The notes under the pieces: generated by a model
Seen by the model: the letters and a program-made list of their open reading frames with translations, nothing else
What the model was told of the DNA's origin: nothing
The model's database searches: none
DNA from: Beroe ovata
Taxonomy: Eukaryota > Ctenophora > Nuda > Beroida > Beroidae
Reading direction: 5' to 3'
Length of the DNA stretch: 64,000 nucleotides
NCBI GenBank assembly: GCA_946803715.1
Contig: CAMPET010000044.1
Location: 190,669 to 254,668, forward strand
Position numbers and translations under genes: made by a program
Shown here: piece by piece, positions 37,701 through 49,102 of the stretch
How the letters are laid out: every line of letters begins with the position of its first letter
Numbering within the stretch: position 1 is the first letter of the stretch

Positions 37701-40475
37701 ATCAATTATGACCCTTTGATTTTGTTTCCTCGTTCTTTGTAAGAATCCGGTCTTTTCTGTCCATAATGGCACTCTCGGTACTTCATAACTCTCCACCTCG
37801 GTATAAAAATTTTCCAATTTACGATCCAAGGCAGCCATCTCGTCTTTGCAAAGCTTTAAATTTTGTTCCCTTGCTGCTACACAGGCTCTCAAACAAAACA
37901 ACTCCTCTACCTTATAACGACGGGCATACAAATACGGTTTCTTACTTTCGTGAAAGTAAATATTTGCCATGTAAAAGATGAGTTTGTCATCAAGGTCTTC
38001 TTCCAAGAGCTTATCTCTTATTTCCTTAACTTGGTGGAGATAAACATTCTCCTCATCAATGAAACGCTTCATGATAGAGTCGGGAGAGCTAACATAAAGT
38101 TTGTGGTACTTCACAAACACCGAGAATACAGATTCAATATTCTTCTGAATCCCAAATCTTTCTTTTATGACATGTTTTATTACAGAATGGCATTCCCTTG
38201 ACTTCTTAGCCTTGAAATGGTTCTTATCTTCGAGTAAGTTTACCCATGCTTGTATGGGTCGCACTATGGATAGAAAAGCAAATATCAAGAAGAACGCGAT
38301 ATCTTGCATAAGATGACTTGTTTCATCGACCATGATGAAGAAAAACTCCTGATAAAAGTCTCCACACTCTAGGAACCGTTGGAGGATGAATGGAATCTGA
38401 TAGATGAACATTATGTTTAGTAGAAGCATGATGAATGCGGGAATGTCTAACAGTAAACCCAGGGTGTTCATGAGTATAGCTTTCCTTATCTTCCAGCCTC
38501 TAGCTCGAAATAGACAAGATGCTGCTTGAACTTCGGGTGCATTTTTCAGTGTGGTATCTGTGTTTTCAACATCACAAGTTGTCGCATCCTGCTCAGTTCT
38601 AATCTGAGAATCATCAACGACTGTGTTTATTGTATCCACAGGATGGAGCTCTTCATCATCTGTGTCTTCATCTCCCTCATCATCGTTACCCGACTCATCA
38701 TCTTCCACTGTTGTGTGTTTCTTTACCTTTCGTATCATTGGAGGTATCCTCCATAAGGTACCTAGTATGATGATAAGGCACAAAAACATAGAAAAGTCGA
38801 GGAGGAGTAAGGCAAACTGCTTGAAGACGGCAGCATGGTAATCGAATGTCCTTTCTGAAGACTTTCTGGCACTCCTTCGCTTTTTTATGAGCGAAATCTT
38901 GTTGATAAGGAATGGTAACCTCCATAGAGTTATGGCGATGAAAATAGCAAATATGGAAATAAATAGATCACATAATGTGTACAACGATGTAATCAAAATG
39001 AATTGTCTGATTTCACATAGTTTGCGATCAACCCACCATTTTGTCGAATCATTTCCTTGATAGGCTCTCTTGAGCTTGGACAAGCACTTGAAGACTTCAT
39101 AAACCCGCCAAGGAAAACACCAACTGAAACCCACAATAAATGATGCTGCAACAATCACAGGAATATCAAGGATAAAGCATCCTGCTTCGATCCAGAATTG
39201 GAACCTGACTTTTTTGAACTTCTTTGCCATCGATTTATTTTGATCCAAAGGGAAAATTTGCGTGAAGAAAATCAAACGCCAAGTGAAGAGGGTTATAATC
39301 ACTGGAGGTATAGACAGAACGTCGATAAACACTTGGAGGGCATGAAACAGGAGAGTTTTCCTCAGCTTCACCTCGTCTTTCCATTTCATTGGCGATTTGA
39401 AGAATGTTCCGAATTTGGGGACCAATATGGGACATCTCCACGAGCACATGACGATAAGAATGGGAATAAGCATCAAAAGATCAATGCAGTATCTGAAAAA
39501 GTGCACCATGATACTCCCTCGGAGATCAAACTCCGCTTCCCATCGTGTATAGCTATCTTCGTTCAGTCTTTTGTTGAAGTTAATGAACTTCTTGATAAGC
39601 ACAGGGCATCGCCAGGAGAAAAGCAGTAGGAGGACTATCGGCAACATTAGCATGTCAAGGAAAAGTCGGAGGAAATTACAAAACACTCTCATTCTGAATT
39701 TAGACTGAATTTTCTTCAAATGCTTGATCTTCAGCTTGTTTGCTTCACCAACATTAATGTTTTCAACCACTTCTTCCTTAGACTCTTTATACTCGGTACT
39801 CATTTTTGATACAATATGGAACATTACAGTTATCCTCCAGCTGAACATCTGTATCATGAACATGATGAATACAATGATATCCAACACCAAGAGAAAGAAA
39901 TTCCACAGGATAATCCGTTTCCGGTAAAAATCTCTCTTTTCACACTTCAACTCCGTCAAAACGAAACAGGACCTCCAAGAAACGAGGAGAATGAGAGCAA
40001 ATGGGATAATGAAAATGTCGGTGAGCAGTCCAATGAATGATAACAAGATATCCCGTCTCAGTGCGAAGCCAATAAACCCAAATTCATTGAACGACCTTGA
40101 GTCGAACCAGTTATCACTAGCACTATCCTCTCTATGGTCTTTTATCATGATGATAAGTCTCCAAAAGAAGATACTTATTCCCGCCAGCATAATCCAGAAA
40201 GGAATGTCCATAATGAAGATGAGAAGCTGGAGAATTCCACCTGCACGCCAAGCAATCGGGAACCATCGCTTCTCCTCCTCTCCGATATAGAGCAGCATAT
40301 GGATGAGGGGGTAAGCCCGGGTAACGGTACAGAGCGCAGCAACATTGAACACGAGACCCACGAGATCTAGGAGACGTAGTCCAATGAACGCGGCTAGGGT
40401 GGCCGCCGTGCTGCATGTTCGCACGACTATAGTCCGGATACATGTTATAACAATATCATCCTCAACATACTCCAT
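34752..40475 (-). CDS. Giant intronless polytopic membrane protein with Trp-Arg repeats
   Basis: Not recognised as any named family. A single uninterrupted frame encodes 1907 residues, unlike the intron-rich neighbours. The first 1000 residues repeat a unit: a hydrophobic helix, an Asp followed within a few residues by Pro (DIP, DMLMLP, DVLSIP), a second hydrophobic stretch, then Trp-Arg or Tyr-Arg and usually Pro. These marks fall at about 105, 167, 213, 288, 346, 399, 456, 518, 575 (WR) and 692, 946, 993 (IYQIP, IYRIP, IYRCP). Residues 590-635 are acidic. Residues 760-900 are soluble and helical. From 1040 to 1465 there are about eight more spans with a Cys-rich loop (1272-1294) holding NYS and NCT glycosylation sites. 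The cytoplasmic tail has PPPPY (1542-1546) and PPPPCYE (1554-1560), WW-domain ligands of the kind bound by Nedd4 ligases, and a folded-looking C-terminal region (1700-1907). A transporter, channel or scaffold role is conceivable but unproven. Confidence 0.85.
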   Translation of the reverse strand: MEYVEDDIVITCIRTIVVRTCSTAATLAAFIGLRLLDLVGLVFNVAALCTVTRAYPLIHMLLYIGEEEKRWFPIAWRAGGILQLLIFIMDIPFWIMLAGISIFFWRLIIMIKDHREDSASDNWFDSRSFNEFGFIGFALRRDILLSFIGLLTDIFIIPFALILLVSWRSCFVLTELKCEKRDFYRKRIILWNFFLLVLDIIVFIMFMIQMFSWRITVMFHIVSKMSTEYKESKEEVVENINVGEANKLKIKHLKKIQSKFRMRVFCNFLRLFLDMLMLPIVLLLLFSWRCPVLIKKFINFNKRLNEDSYTRWEAEFDLRGSIMVHFFRYCIDLLMLIPILIVMCSWRCPILVPKFGTFFKSPMKWKDEVKLRKTLLFHALQVFIDVLSIPPVIITLFTWRLIFFTQIFPLDQNKSMAKKFKKVRFQFWIEAGCFILDIPVIVAASFIVGFSWCFPWRVYEVFKCLSKLKRAYQGNDSTKWWVDRKLCEIRQFILITSLYTLCDLFISIFAIFIAITLWRLPFLINKISLIKKRRSARKSSERTFDYHAAVFKQFALLLLDFSMFLCLIIILGTLWRIPPMIRKVKKHTTVEDDESGNDDEGDEDTDDEELHPVDTINTVVDDSQIRTEQDATTCDVENTDTTLKNAPEVQAASCLFRARGWKIRKAILMNTLGLLLDIPAFIMLLLNIMFIYQIPFILQRFLECGDFYQEFFFIMVDETSHLMQDIAFFLIFAFLSIVRPIQAWVNLLEDKNHFKAKKSRECHSVIKHVIKERFGIQKNIESVFSVFVKYHKLYVSSPDSIMKRFIDEENVYLHQVKEIRDKLLEEDLDDKLIFYMANIYFHESKKPYLYARRYKVEELFCLRACVAAREQNLKLCKDEMAALDRKLENFYTEVESYEVPRVPLWTEKTGFLQRTRKQNQRVIIDTMTSGNFGIIGLFLLNCLFIYRIPVMIREVMKVSFCRYRVRDAVLKQTREYLLDWLALLKVLLVVMFIYRCPSLISDIAHDLFSKRSISAARKTIDRYPVDIFDDIFNLIRLLFQWDTVVFCFAFILFIILIPLSVLINAIRGLGINIVLVFMLAIPLYCIIMSGPFLIVHKVADIVLNSVDIDDFMISYVIVAFLGLVMVIVIGFVIIQTKCLSPNDKHVKSIDYIRVNWFNAQVVFLEILEVIQLLALIFSVRGLVIPYAEQIRTVAQYILLDVYDFKARLGISVIIFSVWVMICTVPSLVEGVTKKVPKGHFSQNHFAWRSFLSLFGVTLFITLPEMSMSFLACNYSNCTNAAICPSLVEDPDVKCWTGDHVAIASMTFFMMIWYVFTSLLFCFQYTDVSNKKVDLQFSSPYSALINLFKLIIVIAVSIFSHNKVPLLVFIGAIMVILMITSVFFPVVTGMAVCNAKALLIWRIEVFFTALVFCLGALAFEIVDIWFKDWSKSTLIFGDVKLVDFTVAVTVLALWLISLLVALILSKYYSEKTEQERARSEFKKLVRSIVKPKIKEHLPDFIPHWCKVSKAYTRMLDVVRMAHKNDKSFHEPVEKYVPVVEVTPPPPYDPELLDLPPPPCYESLAGLPDGGLLTGLVDVDSAPTDVLAASREQSHDECFLPTPAMYVSDIVGDYEDFDATLILEKIKRQNPDPGGIFKAGWILDETVPGAMEKQLTDTHCTGIDLLLLLEEHIAYTSFSYEFITSIDLWREEVKQSNWIGLRDCVMKLQDNLTASYTKPKFIVKAEECDMLVPHIDTSHLSPYVPISDLTEMKLELHRKGSEKLMKLLPEPWVTIFRRLIPSSDSREPLIFKVTLGSEDENDMFNIRVEMFRELEITIKGVGPTGFKAAIGASIVLPNPIVISRIRKSNKRIYFGQPYPYGKKGMLSKNITSGGTKLKNGVFSLVAAGRSVKLSKVIDTLAELEWRFRD

Positions 40476-40825
40476 GATGCAGAGCTGTTATGGCACATGA
40501 CCCTGTGATTGATTGACAATGAGATAGAACATAGGACAATCAATGAGGATTCTGTACCATGGTTATTGGTTATTGGTCATGTATAGCAGATATAGGTACC
40601 TATTATAGACGATAGATAAAACGAGAAAACGCGTACAATCATAACTATACAATCATAACTATATTAAGTGATAGAAACGGTTAATAGATTAAACTTACCG
40701 ATAAAGTAATAAAGAAACTCACTGAAAACTCATAGTCAAAGCAATGGGCTAGCAGACACAGTCCCCGTCTGAATTAGGGGACAGCAAAGATCATTCAAGT
40801 TCCAACACTCATAACTATACAATCC
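40476..40825. other. Intergenic, membrane protein to mS26-like gene
   Basis: 350 bases upstream of the large membrane-protein gene. ATAACTATACAATC is repeated at about 40640-40662 and again near 40810. No gene is visible; it presumably contains that gene's promoter. Confidence 0.55.
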
Positions 40826-42315
40826 TCATTCCGCAAGTTCACCAGAGTTTGAAACACTAGATTCGAGAACAAATTCAATCTGGAAGCCAGGAGTCGCCGC
40901 GACACGGTTCTTTCCCCTAAGCACTATCTCACGGTGACCCTCTACATCTTCTGATAACAACCTGAAACGGTGTGAAATTATTATCATAGAAAACGAGGAT
41001 CTAATGTTTCTAAGTCTGCACTCTGCTGACCCTCTTTGAAGTTTGACGAATACTTCATGATATGTTAGTCAAGGCATCATATGAAAGAAACAACGCACGT
41101 GTCTATGACGTCATCAAACGTTTCCGGGGTGACGAGTTTGCCCTCGCTGCTCATTTCAAGAAAACTCTCAACCTCCAAGTCTGGTGATACAAACGATGTA
41201 CGTCGGAACTCTTCTTCGATTGATTCACTGAACGGGGCAGGGAATAAGTAAGTCACGTGACTCACAGATTAGGTACATGTTTAAAACTCAATTGACAGCA
41301 ACGTGTGGGCTTTATATTCCACTTTGGGATCCCCTAAACAATCAAAGAGAGGACATGGTAGTAGACCACTCACATCTGTGAATCGATGTGTTTATCAGGG
41401 GGTCCAATCGCTCTTTTCTCAGCTTGTCGGGCCTCAATCTCCTCGATAAACGCGATCCGATCGTCCTCATGTTTCCTAATTTCGAGATCACGTGACTCCT
41501 TCACAGTCTGATCAAGCTCACTGTACATCTTTCTCCACTCCCCTGAGACAATATTATGTTGATGCAAGATGCTAATCACTCAATGGATGGTATGTATGGA
41601 AAGTCTAATTTATTGCACTGGGGGTTCGGGGGTGAACACCACTTCATGGCGTGAGACTAATTAATTAATTGCTAGATAAGGGCTTGATGACGGTTTTAAC
41701 CTCGCAAATGAAGCATCTGAGATCTGAACTCAGCCTCGCTAAATCTGATCGCTTCATCCATCATGTCATCATGAGGTGTTGGCTGTGAGGGTCATGAATT
41801 AGGTATTCATCAGTCACATTGTGATAGTAAAAAGTTGTTTACACCGCTCGATCCTAAACAGCATAATATATAAGGAAATCTTAGTTGGATTAAGCACTCG
41901 TAGTTGGAGTAATTTCGTACGACTCATACCACAAAATAAACGAAAGGTCATCATAAATACTCATCCCCATCTCCCAGTCAAAGATACCTCATATTGGGAG
42001 AGCATCTTCTTCAGGAGGACTGTTTTCCGCATCTTATTGACGTGGTGTCGTCTCCTCTTCTTCTTCTCGAAATTCTTCGGGTTGTCGTTGTAGTGTGCGA
42101 CCTGCGTTACTGGTAGTACACCACGCACACTGAAACAATGGCACAGAAATTACATAGGAAATCACACAGGAAATGAAAAGAAGTGGAAAAGAATGAAAAG
42201 AAGTGGTCTCTATTCTCGGATGACATCTACAAATGTTAGATGGAATCTCCATGTCGAGATAACTGAAAACTTACCATTTGACGACGTTGAGAGATCGATT
42301 GATACATTGATTCAT
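40826..42315 (-). CDS. Small basic coiled-coil protein, possibly mitochondrial ribosomal mS26
   Basis: Six exons chain with exact phase: 42275-42315, 41988-42129, 41701-41782, 41374-41542, 41099-41227 and 40826-40961, giving 232 residues. The N-terminus (MNQCINRSLNVVKCVRG) is basic and free of acidic residues, as in a mitochondrial presequence. It is followed by a KKKRRRHHVNK patch, then a long charged helical stretch (EFRSQMLHLRGEWRKMYSEL onward). Near the C-terminus GKLVTPETFDDVIDTLL resembles the FITRENL...IEAAL motif of mS26 (MRPS26, human 205 residues). Length, helical charge pattern and presequence fit that family, but the similarity I can see is weak and I leave the symbol blank. Its start lies 190 bp from the XAB2 stop. 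Other mitoribosomal or matrix assembly proteins remain possible. Confidence 0.6.
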
Positions 42316-42505
42316 CCTTCACTACGGTACGTATCGATGATAAGATTGTCATTAGTAAAGTATTGGTTAATGCTGGAAATACAAACTCATTAGAATTTAG
42401 ATCTCCATTGTAGACGATCGCAAACCAAACTATTATCGAAACATTTGCTGCTAAAATATGAGTTAAAATATTGATAAAAAGCGGTTGAAATAATTAAAGT
42501 ACTGT

Positions 42506-45500
42506 TCACTCGAGGGTTTCCTCGGGGTATACTTGAGTTGCAAGCTTGCCAAAAACTTCATCTGGAACTGCCTGCTTCACAACTTCTTTCTCACCGTCAC
42601 TTTCTCCATTCTTCTCGTCTCCCTCATCTTCTTCATCATCTTCTTCTGAATCGTCATCATCGTCGTCATCCAGTGTAATTTCGTCTGGGTTTTGTACTTC
42701 ACTTGCCTGTTTCTGTTCGTTTCCTGGATATAGAATAACTATAATATAGCAGATCAATGAATGTATACATGATTAATTAGATATCAATTTCGAGGGTTTT
42801 ATCAGTAATTGATTGAGAGGAAGAGAGTACATCTATAGCAGTCTACACCAATTATACATGGTGTAGTAAATATCTAACTACACTACTTACACTACGACAT
42901 GATATCATTACACTTACAGTAGTTCACTACACAATAATCAATTTACAATATCTCACAACAAGAACAATGCACCACAGAATGCATAATTTCACGTACGCAA
43001 GTATTAGGCCGGAGCAATAAGTCACGCACTTGAAATAGCTAGTCCTAAAATCTAACAAGAGTTGTGTTTGCCTTTCCCAATGAATTGTTGAAAACATTTA
43101 ATAATGCTGCAATTTGGGGAGGTATTGACGACCCACGGTCTCCCACACACACTCCTACCTCTAACAAACTGGACATCCTTCTGAAGTTGAGCCATGGGAT
43201 CACTCACAGTCTCCACAACTGATTCACCTGAACGAGAGACGTGTTACGGGGTTGGTGCTCATTATTCGAGAGCCTTGCTTTAGGACAGCTTGATTTGAAA
43301 CTTTGAGCATCAATGATCTCGATGATATCCCCGCTTCTCCTGGTTTAGTGGTTTAACCAAGTCCCTCTCTCTCATACACTCACTCACCATCACCGCCGAG
43401 AGGCACGTTGAAACTGCTCGCCGTGCTGTATTTGTCACGGACACTTCGCTTTATCCGCAGCATTTCCCGGAACGTGTCTTCGTTACCGTGCGCCACTTCA
43501 AATGTTTGCCACACCTGAGCAGGGGGGGAGTNGACTTGTGAGGAGGGGATTAAGGGAGCGAGGGGAGCGAGGAGGAGTAAGGGGGAACAGGGGAGGAGAG
43601 GGGGAGTTCGGGAGTGGGGGAACAGGGGAGTAGGGGAGATGAGGTGAGGGGGAATGAGGAAGGGTGAGGGGGGTGGGCAAGGGTGAGGGGAAGTGAGGAC
43701 AGGGCGTGGAGAACTCACGCTCACCACAACTTACCCTCCAAAACTCGGCACACTGTCTTGGGTCTGCAAACTGCGAGGTATGGATATAGATGCTCCGTGC
43801 CCGATCAATCTCTCCCAACTTCGTCTCCAGCTCAGCAAATCTCTGTCCAAAGACCAGAGCGTCGGAATCTGGGAGAGTCTCGAGCGCCTGCTCGTAAATC
43901 TGACGAGTGTGTGTAACGCCAAAACACGCAGTCGCCCGGTTAATGTAGATTTGGAACATTTCCGCTTTATCCTCCTGAAAAGTCGGGGTTTCTTATTCTC
44001 CATAGTAGTCCAATTATGACTACTTCCAGATGATTGAAAACGAAGCAATATGATGTAGTAAATACAGTAATCGCCGAAAGTTAACCACAATTCAGTACAT
44101 CGAAACATCGTTTTGGGGGAGTACGAGCAGTGCGAGGGTTATATTGAGTGGGACAATCTTGGCACCCCTCCAAGAACATCGGTGGTGGAGTTCTTGTGTG
44201 TCCATTTGTGATATTCTTTCATGCCTATATAGTGGAATGCAGAAATAGGGGTACCGTCTAGAGCTGTGTCAATTCTAGTCATGACGATACCGCTAGGAAC
44301 TGTATAGTAACATTTCATACAACATGATGGGTAACTGGATCGGGTAAGTGGATACAGTAACAAAATGCGGTGGGTAAAACTACTCGAAATACTATTAGGG
44401 TAACGGGAAGCAATGCACGAGTATAAGTACTCATCAGGTGATTATACTGGGGAAATGTGCCTGGTATTGGTAAAGAAATGATCAACTGACTCATTCTACA
44501 CTTGCCATTGGCAAATTTCTGTGCAAGCGGATATAGTTGATCACTGGAAGTTTTCAAAAGAGTGATCTATTAATTAAGTATGCTGTATGAGTAAGTCGAG
44601 ATTCATGCTTTACCTTGGCTACGGCTAGTGTTGCCCTGTTATACACTGCCATAGCATGTCGCTTCAGACCAAAATCTTCTTCCAGCTTTGCATAGAGCAG
44701 ATATACACTCTTAGCAAAGTTCTCTGAAGAATTATTGTGATATTTGAATATGACCGAGAACAAATCATTTGCATAACTTTGCAACGGAGCAAAACTCTCT
44801 CGGAAATAGTTCATAAGGAAAGGACCACACCTGGACATTTGTCAAGTGCTTGCTCGAAGAGGTCACGTGCACGTTCCAACTTATCACCGCCATATCTCTT
44901 GACGAATTTACTGAGATATGTGGTCCACAGATCGTATACCAGTGGCCACTTGAACATACCAATACCTCGCTCGTACACCTGGCAATTGTTCCGATATCAA
45001 CTCAAACCTTCAAGAGAAACTCGACCTCTCCAAGGTTTCAAACCATATTATGATCATTAACATTCTCCACGGTGCTGACCTTGAAAGATTCCTCAAAGTA
45101 GTTCTTCTCCTCGAGAAGCTCAGCAAAGTTCAGGATGATCTGAGGAGACGCGATCCTGAGATCCAGAATCCGGTAGTAAACACTCTTTGTCCTCTCGAAT
45201 GTGCCCAACGAGTCCTCCAAATCGGCATATAGTGTCCATATCTTCAGATTACGATACACCTGGGTAAGTAAGTAGGAATAATAATAGGGGGAGGGGGACG
45301 CGAACATATATCGTACTAAAATCACTGTCTTATCCGTCAATCATAACAACGCGTACACGTAGATATTTCGGCTGTATGCTGTACATGTTATTCTAACTCG
45401 ACTATTGATACAAACTACCCATTCGATAATTAACAGTCAGATCGAAGATTCATTCTCCCTCAAAAGCAGGACATCTCTGAGCAGACTATAATTACCCTGT

Positions 45501-48500
45501 TCTGTACACTCTCAGTTCTATCGAAATAGCTGGGTTTATGAGCGGGTGGGGTTGTTGCCACTCTCAGGTGGGATAGTGCCTCTTCGTAACACTCGTGTCG
45601 GAGCTCCATCTCCACGTATTGGGCCCACACGTCCGCCAACTCGTCCACCTGGGGGAGTACGGGGGAGTGAGGAGGGAGTGTGAGGGAGTGTGAGGGAGTG
45701 TGGAGGGAATGTGAGGGAATGTGGAGGGAGTGAGGAGGGNNNNNNNNNNNNNNNNNNNNNNNNNNNNNNNNNNNNNNNNNNNNNNNNNNNNNNNNNNNNN
45801 NNNNNNNNNNNNNNNNNNNNNNNNNNNNNNNNNNNNNNNNNNNNNNNNNNNNNNNNNNNNNNNNNNNNNNNNNNNNNNNNNNNNNNNNNNNNNNNNNNNN
45901 NNNNNNNNNNNNNNNNNNNNNNNNNNNNNNNNNNNNNNNNNNNNNNNNNNNNNNNNNNNNNNNNNNNNNNNNNNNNNNNNNNNNNNNNNNNNNNNNNNNN
46001 NNNNNNNNNNNNNNNNNNNNNNNNNNNNNNNNNNNNNNNNNNNNNNNNNNNNNNNNNNNNNNNNNNNNNNNNNNNNNNNNNNNNNNNNNNNNNNNNNNNG
46101 GGAGTGAGGAGGGAGTGTGAAGGGAGTGTGAAGGGAGTGTGGAGGGAATTTGGGGGGAGTGAGGAGGGAGTGAGGGAATGTAGATTTTGGAGGGAGTGTG
46201 GAGGGGTTATAATCATTAATCACTCCTGGCAAAGTATTGTGTCGCAAGCTTAGAGAAATTAGAATACCGTGAAACATAACCTTGACAAAAGGAACCAAAA
46301 CAGCCTTCTCGTAGATCACTCTAGCCTCGGGAAGTTGGTCATTCTTCTCATAGAACCCGGCAAACTCAATCCAAAGTCGGCTCAACTTTCCCGTCGCTAA
46401 CTTCGGGTCAATCGTCTTGATCGCTTCAGTGTATGTGTTTACTACTTCCCTCGGCCTCCCTTAAACGGGTAGATTGCAGAAAAATATGGCAATTTAAGCC
46501 GTAAATATTTTGTATACGATTCATTGCTCAACTCCCGTACTGAGACGTCATGGGTCTAAATGATGAGATGACACAGTGCACAAAAGTCTGTTCTAGATTA
46601 TATCACATGATTGTTATTGTATGACGTTGAGTCATGCGCACGTTGTACATGATGGAGTGCAATCATTATTATAGTCAGCAGCTACACATCAGAGATTTTA
46701 AAAATGGTGACAATTACTGAATAGTTTCCCGCCAAAACATGCAACTCAGTCTCAACTCAATCGGAAAATCGAATTGGGAACTTGTAATTAGAGTTCAATG
46801 TCAGTTTGATGTTTCGATATTAGGGACGCTTTCAAGGACGTTAGTATCGGATATTATTACAAAAGACTCACCTTCAAACAATTCAACACGTTTAAGCCAC
46901 TCATTAACATTGTGCGGATTCTGCCTCAAGAGAACTGAATTGAGGAGAACGGGACGACGCTGCATCAACCTGTTTTGTTTGTTGTCACAAAAGCACTACT
47001 TCTTGACGAATCTCTATTTCTAATTCATTTCAAATTTACAAACTATGTTTCTGTTTACTTCTCAAATCGTCGTAGTCGTAGTTGTAGGTCAAGCTCATTG
47101 TCTGGTGTCTTCCCATTCTTTGTCCTATTCTCAATCTTCAGAGTAATTAACTGCTCTTCAAACTCGGCATACACATCAAACACCTGTGTTCCGTTACATA
47201 TTATAGCACGAAAAAACTACGTCTTGTTATGTCAATAATTTGAGTTCAGAAACAGAAAATGGTGTCCAATTTTAGCTTCCAACTCACCTGCCCGAAATCC
47301 CTGACTGTCATGACAGTTCTGACAGCCTCCTCATAAATATCTCTAGCTTTATCAAACTGCAGTTTTCTTGTATAGTATTCCGCCAAGGATATCCAGAGCT
47401 TGCCTGATGAATTAAGGGTTCATTCGGACAAATGATTAACAGTTGATCATCAATGAGTGTTCATGACAAGAGACCAGGTAGACGTGGTCTGAGTTGTCAT
47501 GTCTAACCATGATCAACATTACCTGTCATGTCTGTGAACCTTAGTAGTCCTTGTCTAATGATGGGCTCTACTTTAATACTGGTTATCTTATTAGGGTTTT
47601 CACTCAGCAACTGACACAGCTGTACCCACATCTGATGCTTGGATTTTCCTGGAATTTTCTCGTAAATGAAATTGGAGGAATTTCTAGAAAAGTTTCCATT
47701 GCATAGAAATGACATGAGCAAATGGTGATCCTAATCAGAAATTACCTTTCTTCGACTGGAAATCTTCGTCATTAAGACACTTAGTGAGTAATACAGCTGC
47801 CTCATCCAGATGTTCCACAGATATCAAATAGTCAATCAATATCTATGGGGAATGAAAATAGTCTCGAGGGAATATCTCCTACAGATATAATAGTACTTTC
47901 AGAATCATAAATCAATTATCTATATCTTTCATCAAATCATACTTCTGCATCTTCAGGAGCTAGCTGCAAGTAACGCCTATATAGCCTCAAAGCTTGTTCT
48001 TTGATATTGTGCTTTTTGATGAAATTGAGATAGATTGGCCAAATTCTGCAATGCTGAGTGATGGGCAAGGAGCGAAGAGCTCTGTCAAGAGTGTGTCGAG
48101 CTTTGGTAACAAAGTTGAGGTCTACAATAAACTGGCAGTATTCCATCCAAATCCTTGGCATCTAAAAGAAATACAATTAAAAAAGGAATGTATCATTAGT
48201 ATTTCATACTTGAAGAATACTGATAGGTTACATACTTTGTGCAAGAAAACAAGGGCTCTTTCATAACAGTTGATGACTCTTGTCATTTCAGGATCATCTA
48301 TACATCTTCCTCTGGTACCTTTCCTTCTTAAACAGAGGTATTTATACCATATCTTATAACTGCATGGAAGCTCCTTTAAGGCCCTCTCATAAATCATGTA
48401 TAGAGGGATTTTTGGACCACTGGACTTATGTTCAATGTATCGCATCCATGACTTCACATTATAGGAGTTCCTCAAAACCTCCTCTTCATATGGTACATCA

Positions 48501-48523
48501 GCATCATCTATCTCTGCCACCAT
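42506..48523 (-). CDS. XAB2: Pre-mRNA splicing factor SYF1 / XPA-binding protein 2
   Basis: XAB2/SYF1 is a HAT-repeat scaffold of the Prp19-related spliceosome complex and binds XPA in transcription-coupled repair. More than a dozen exons follow the family from end to end. The first reads [20 protein letters not shown], then [13 protein letters not shown]. Next come [11 protein letters not shown] with [11 protein letters not shown] (47937-48161), then [18 protein letters not shown] and [20 protein letters not shown]. Later exons give [46 protein letters not shown] and [16 protein letters not shown]. The acidic C-terminus keeps the motif VPDEVFGKL (human VPAAVFGSL). The start at 48523 is preceded by an in-frame stop, though an ATAG acceptor just upstream leaves room for one more short exon. 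Two introns carry G-rich repeats; one contains a 360-bp gap, so an exon there cannot be excluded. Confidence 0.93.
43515..43730. repeat. G-rich low-complexity intron of XAB2
   Basis: The plus strand is almost only G, A and T, with GGGGAGT/GAGGGG units and an N at 43532. On the minus strand it reads as a Pro/Ser-rich frame that is not protein. G-runs may form quadruplexes and explain the N. Confidence 0.8.
45650..46205. repeat. GGGAGTGTGAG minisatellite with 360-bp gap in XAB2 intron
   Basis: A GTGTGAGGGA/GTGGAGGGA repeat continues on both sides of a run of 360 Ns (45740-46099). The gap is probably filled with more repeat. The frames crossing it are artefacts. Confidence 0.9.
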
Positions 48524-48962
48524 TTCTTGAACTATTTAGGAATGGGTAATGGGTGTTGTGGACAAGCCAGACCTACTTGAATACAACCAGATGGTGAATA
48601 ACCTAATAAAGCACAAATGACATGTTCATGTTAACAGAATCATGAATTGAATAATTTTCAATTCAGTTTTCACCCTTCTGTTATAACATGTCATTTATGT
48701 ACCAATAGCCTATCGGAAATCAAAATTTAGCTATATCATAGATTCATAAAGCTGGTTGTATATAATCTACCAGCAAGTGTTATGCTGCCACGTTGAGTAA
48801 AAACAATGTAAAATCTGCATTCAAATTCTTTTTGAATTTTGCTTTTTTGAATTTTGCTTTTTATTCGAAAATAAACTAAAAAGCAACGGATGTGTGCAGA
48901 GGTTGCGCGCTTTTTATAGTTCTACTCTGTGAATTGCAAAAACCGGAGCCGTTGCCGGATGC
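48524..48962. promoter_or_regulatory. XAB2 upstream region
   Basis: AT-rich sequence upstream of XAB2. At 48903-48935 it contains TTGCGCGC followed by AGTTCTACTCTGTGAATTG. Nearly the same pair of blocks occurs upstream of GHITM (60560-60592). GAATTTTGCTTTTTGAATTTTGC is a short direct repeat at about 48834-48856. Confidence 0.4.
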
Positions 48963-49006
48963 TATCTGTCCACTGTTTCTTGCGCGCAAGAAACAGTGGA
49001 CAGATA
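48963..49006. repeat. Perfect 44-bp palindrome
   Basis: Spacer-less palindrome centred on TGCGCGCA, with arms reading TATCTGTCCACTGTTTCT. The arm recurs with one change (CAGTGGACAGATAAC after GAAG) inside both halves of the 518-bp palindrome downstream, so both appear to belong to one fold-back repeat family. Confidence 0.9.
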
Positions 49007-49013
49007 ACAAAAT

Positions 49014-49085
49014 TGTAAGATTTCACCCTACCCTTGCTGGCGGGATTGAAAATCGCGCGCGCCGACGGTAGGGTAAAATCCTACA
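49014..49085. repeat. Imperfect inverted repeat, 19-bp arms
   Basis: Arms 49014-49032 and 49067-49085 pair with two mismatches around a 34-bp GC-rich centre containing CGCGCGCG. TAACAAAA lies just outside both arms (49005-49012 and 49087-49094), resembling a short direct repeat flanking an insertion. Confidence 0.75.
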
Positions 49086-49102
49086 AATAACAAAACCCAG
49101 CT

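Noticed and set aside
45536-46385. Frames spanning the 360-N gap
   Set aside because: The open stretch is produced by Ns and a G-rich repeat; only the XAB2 exon parts at the ends are real.
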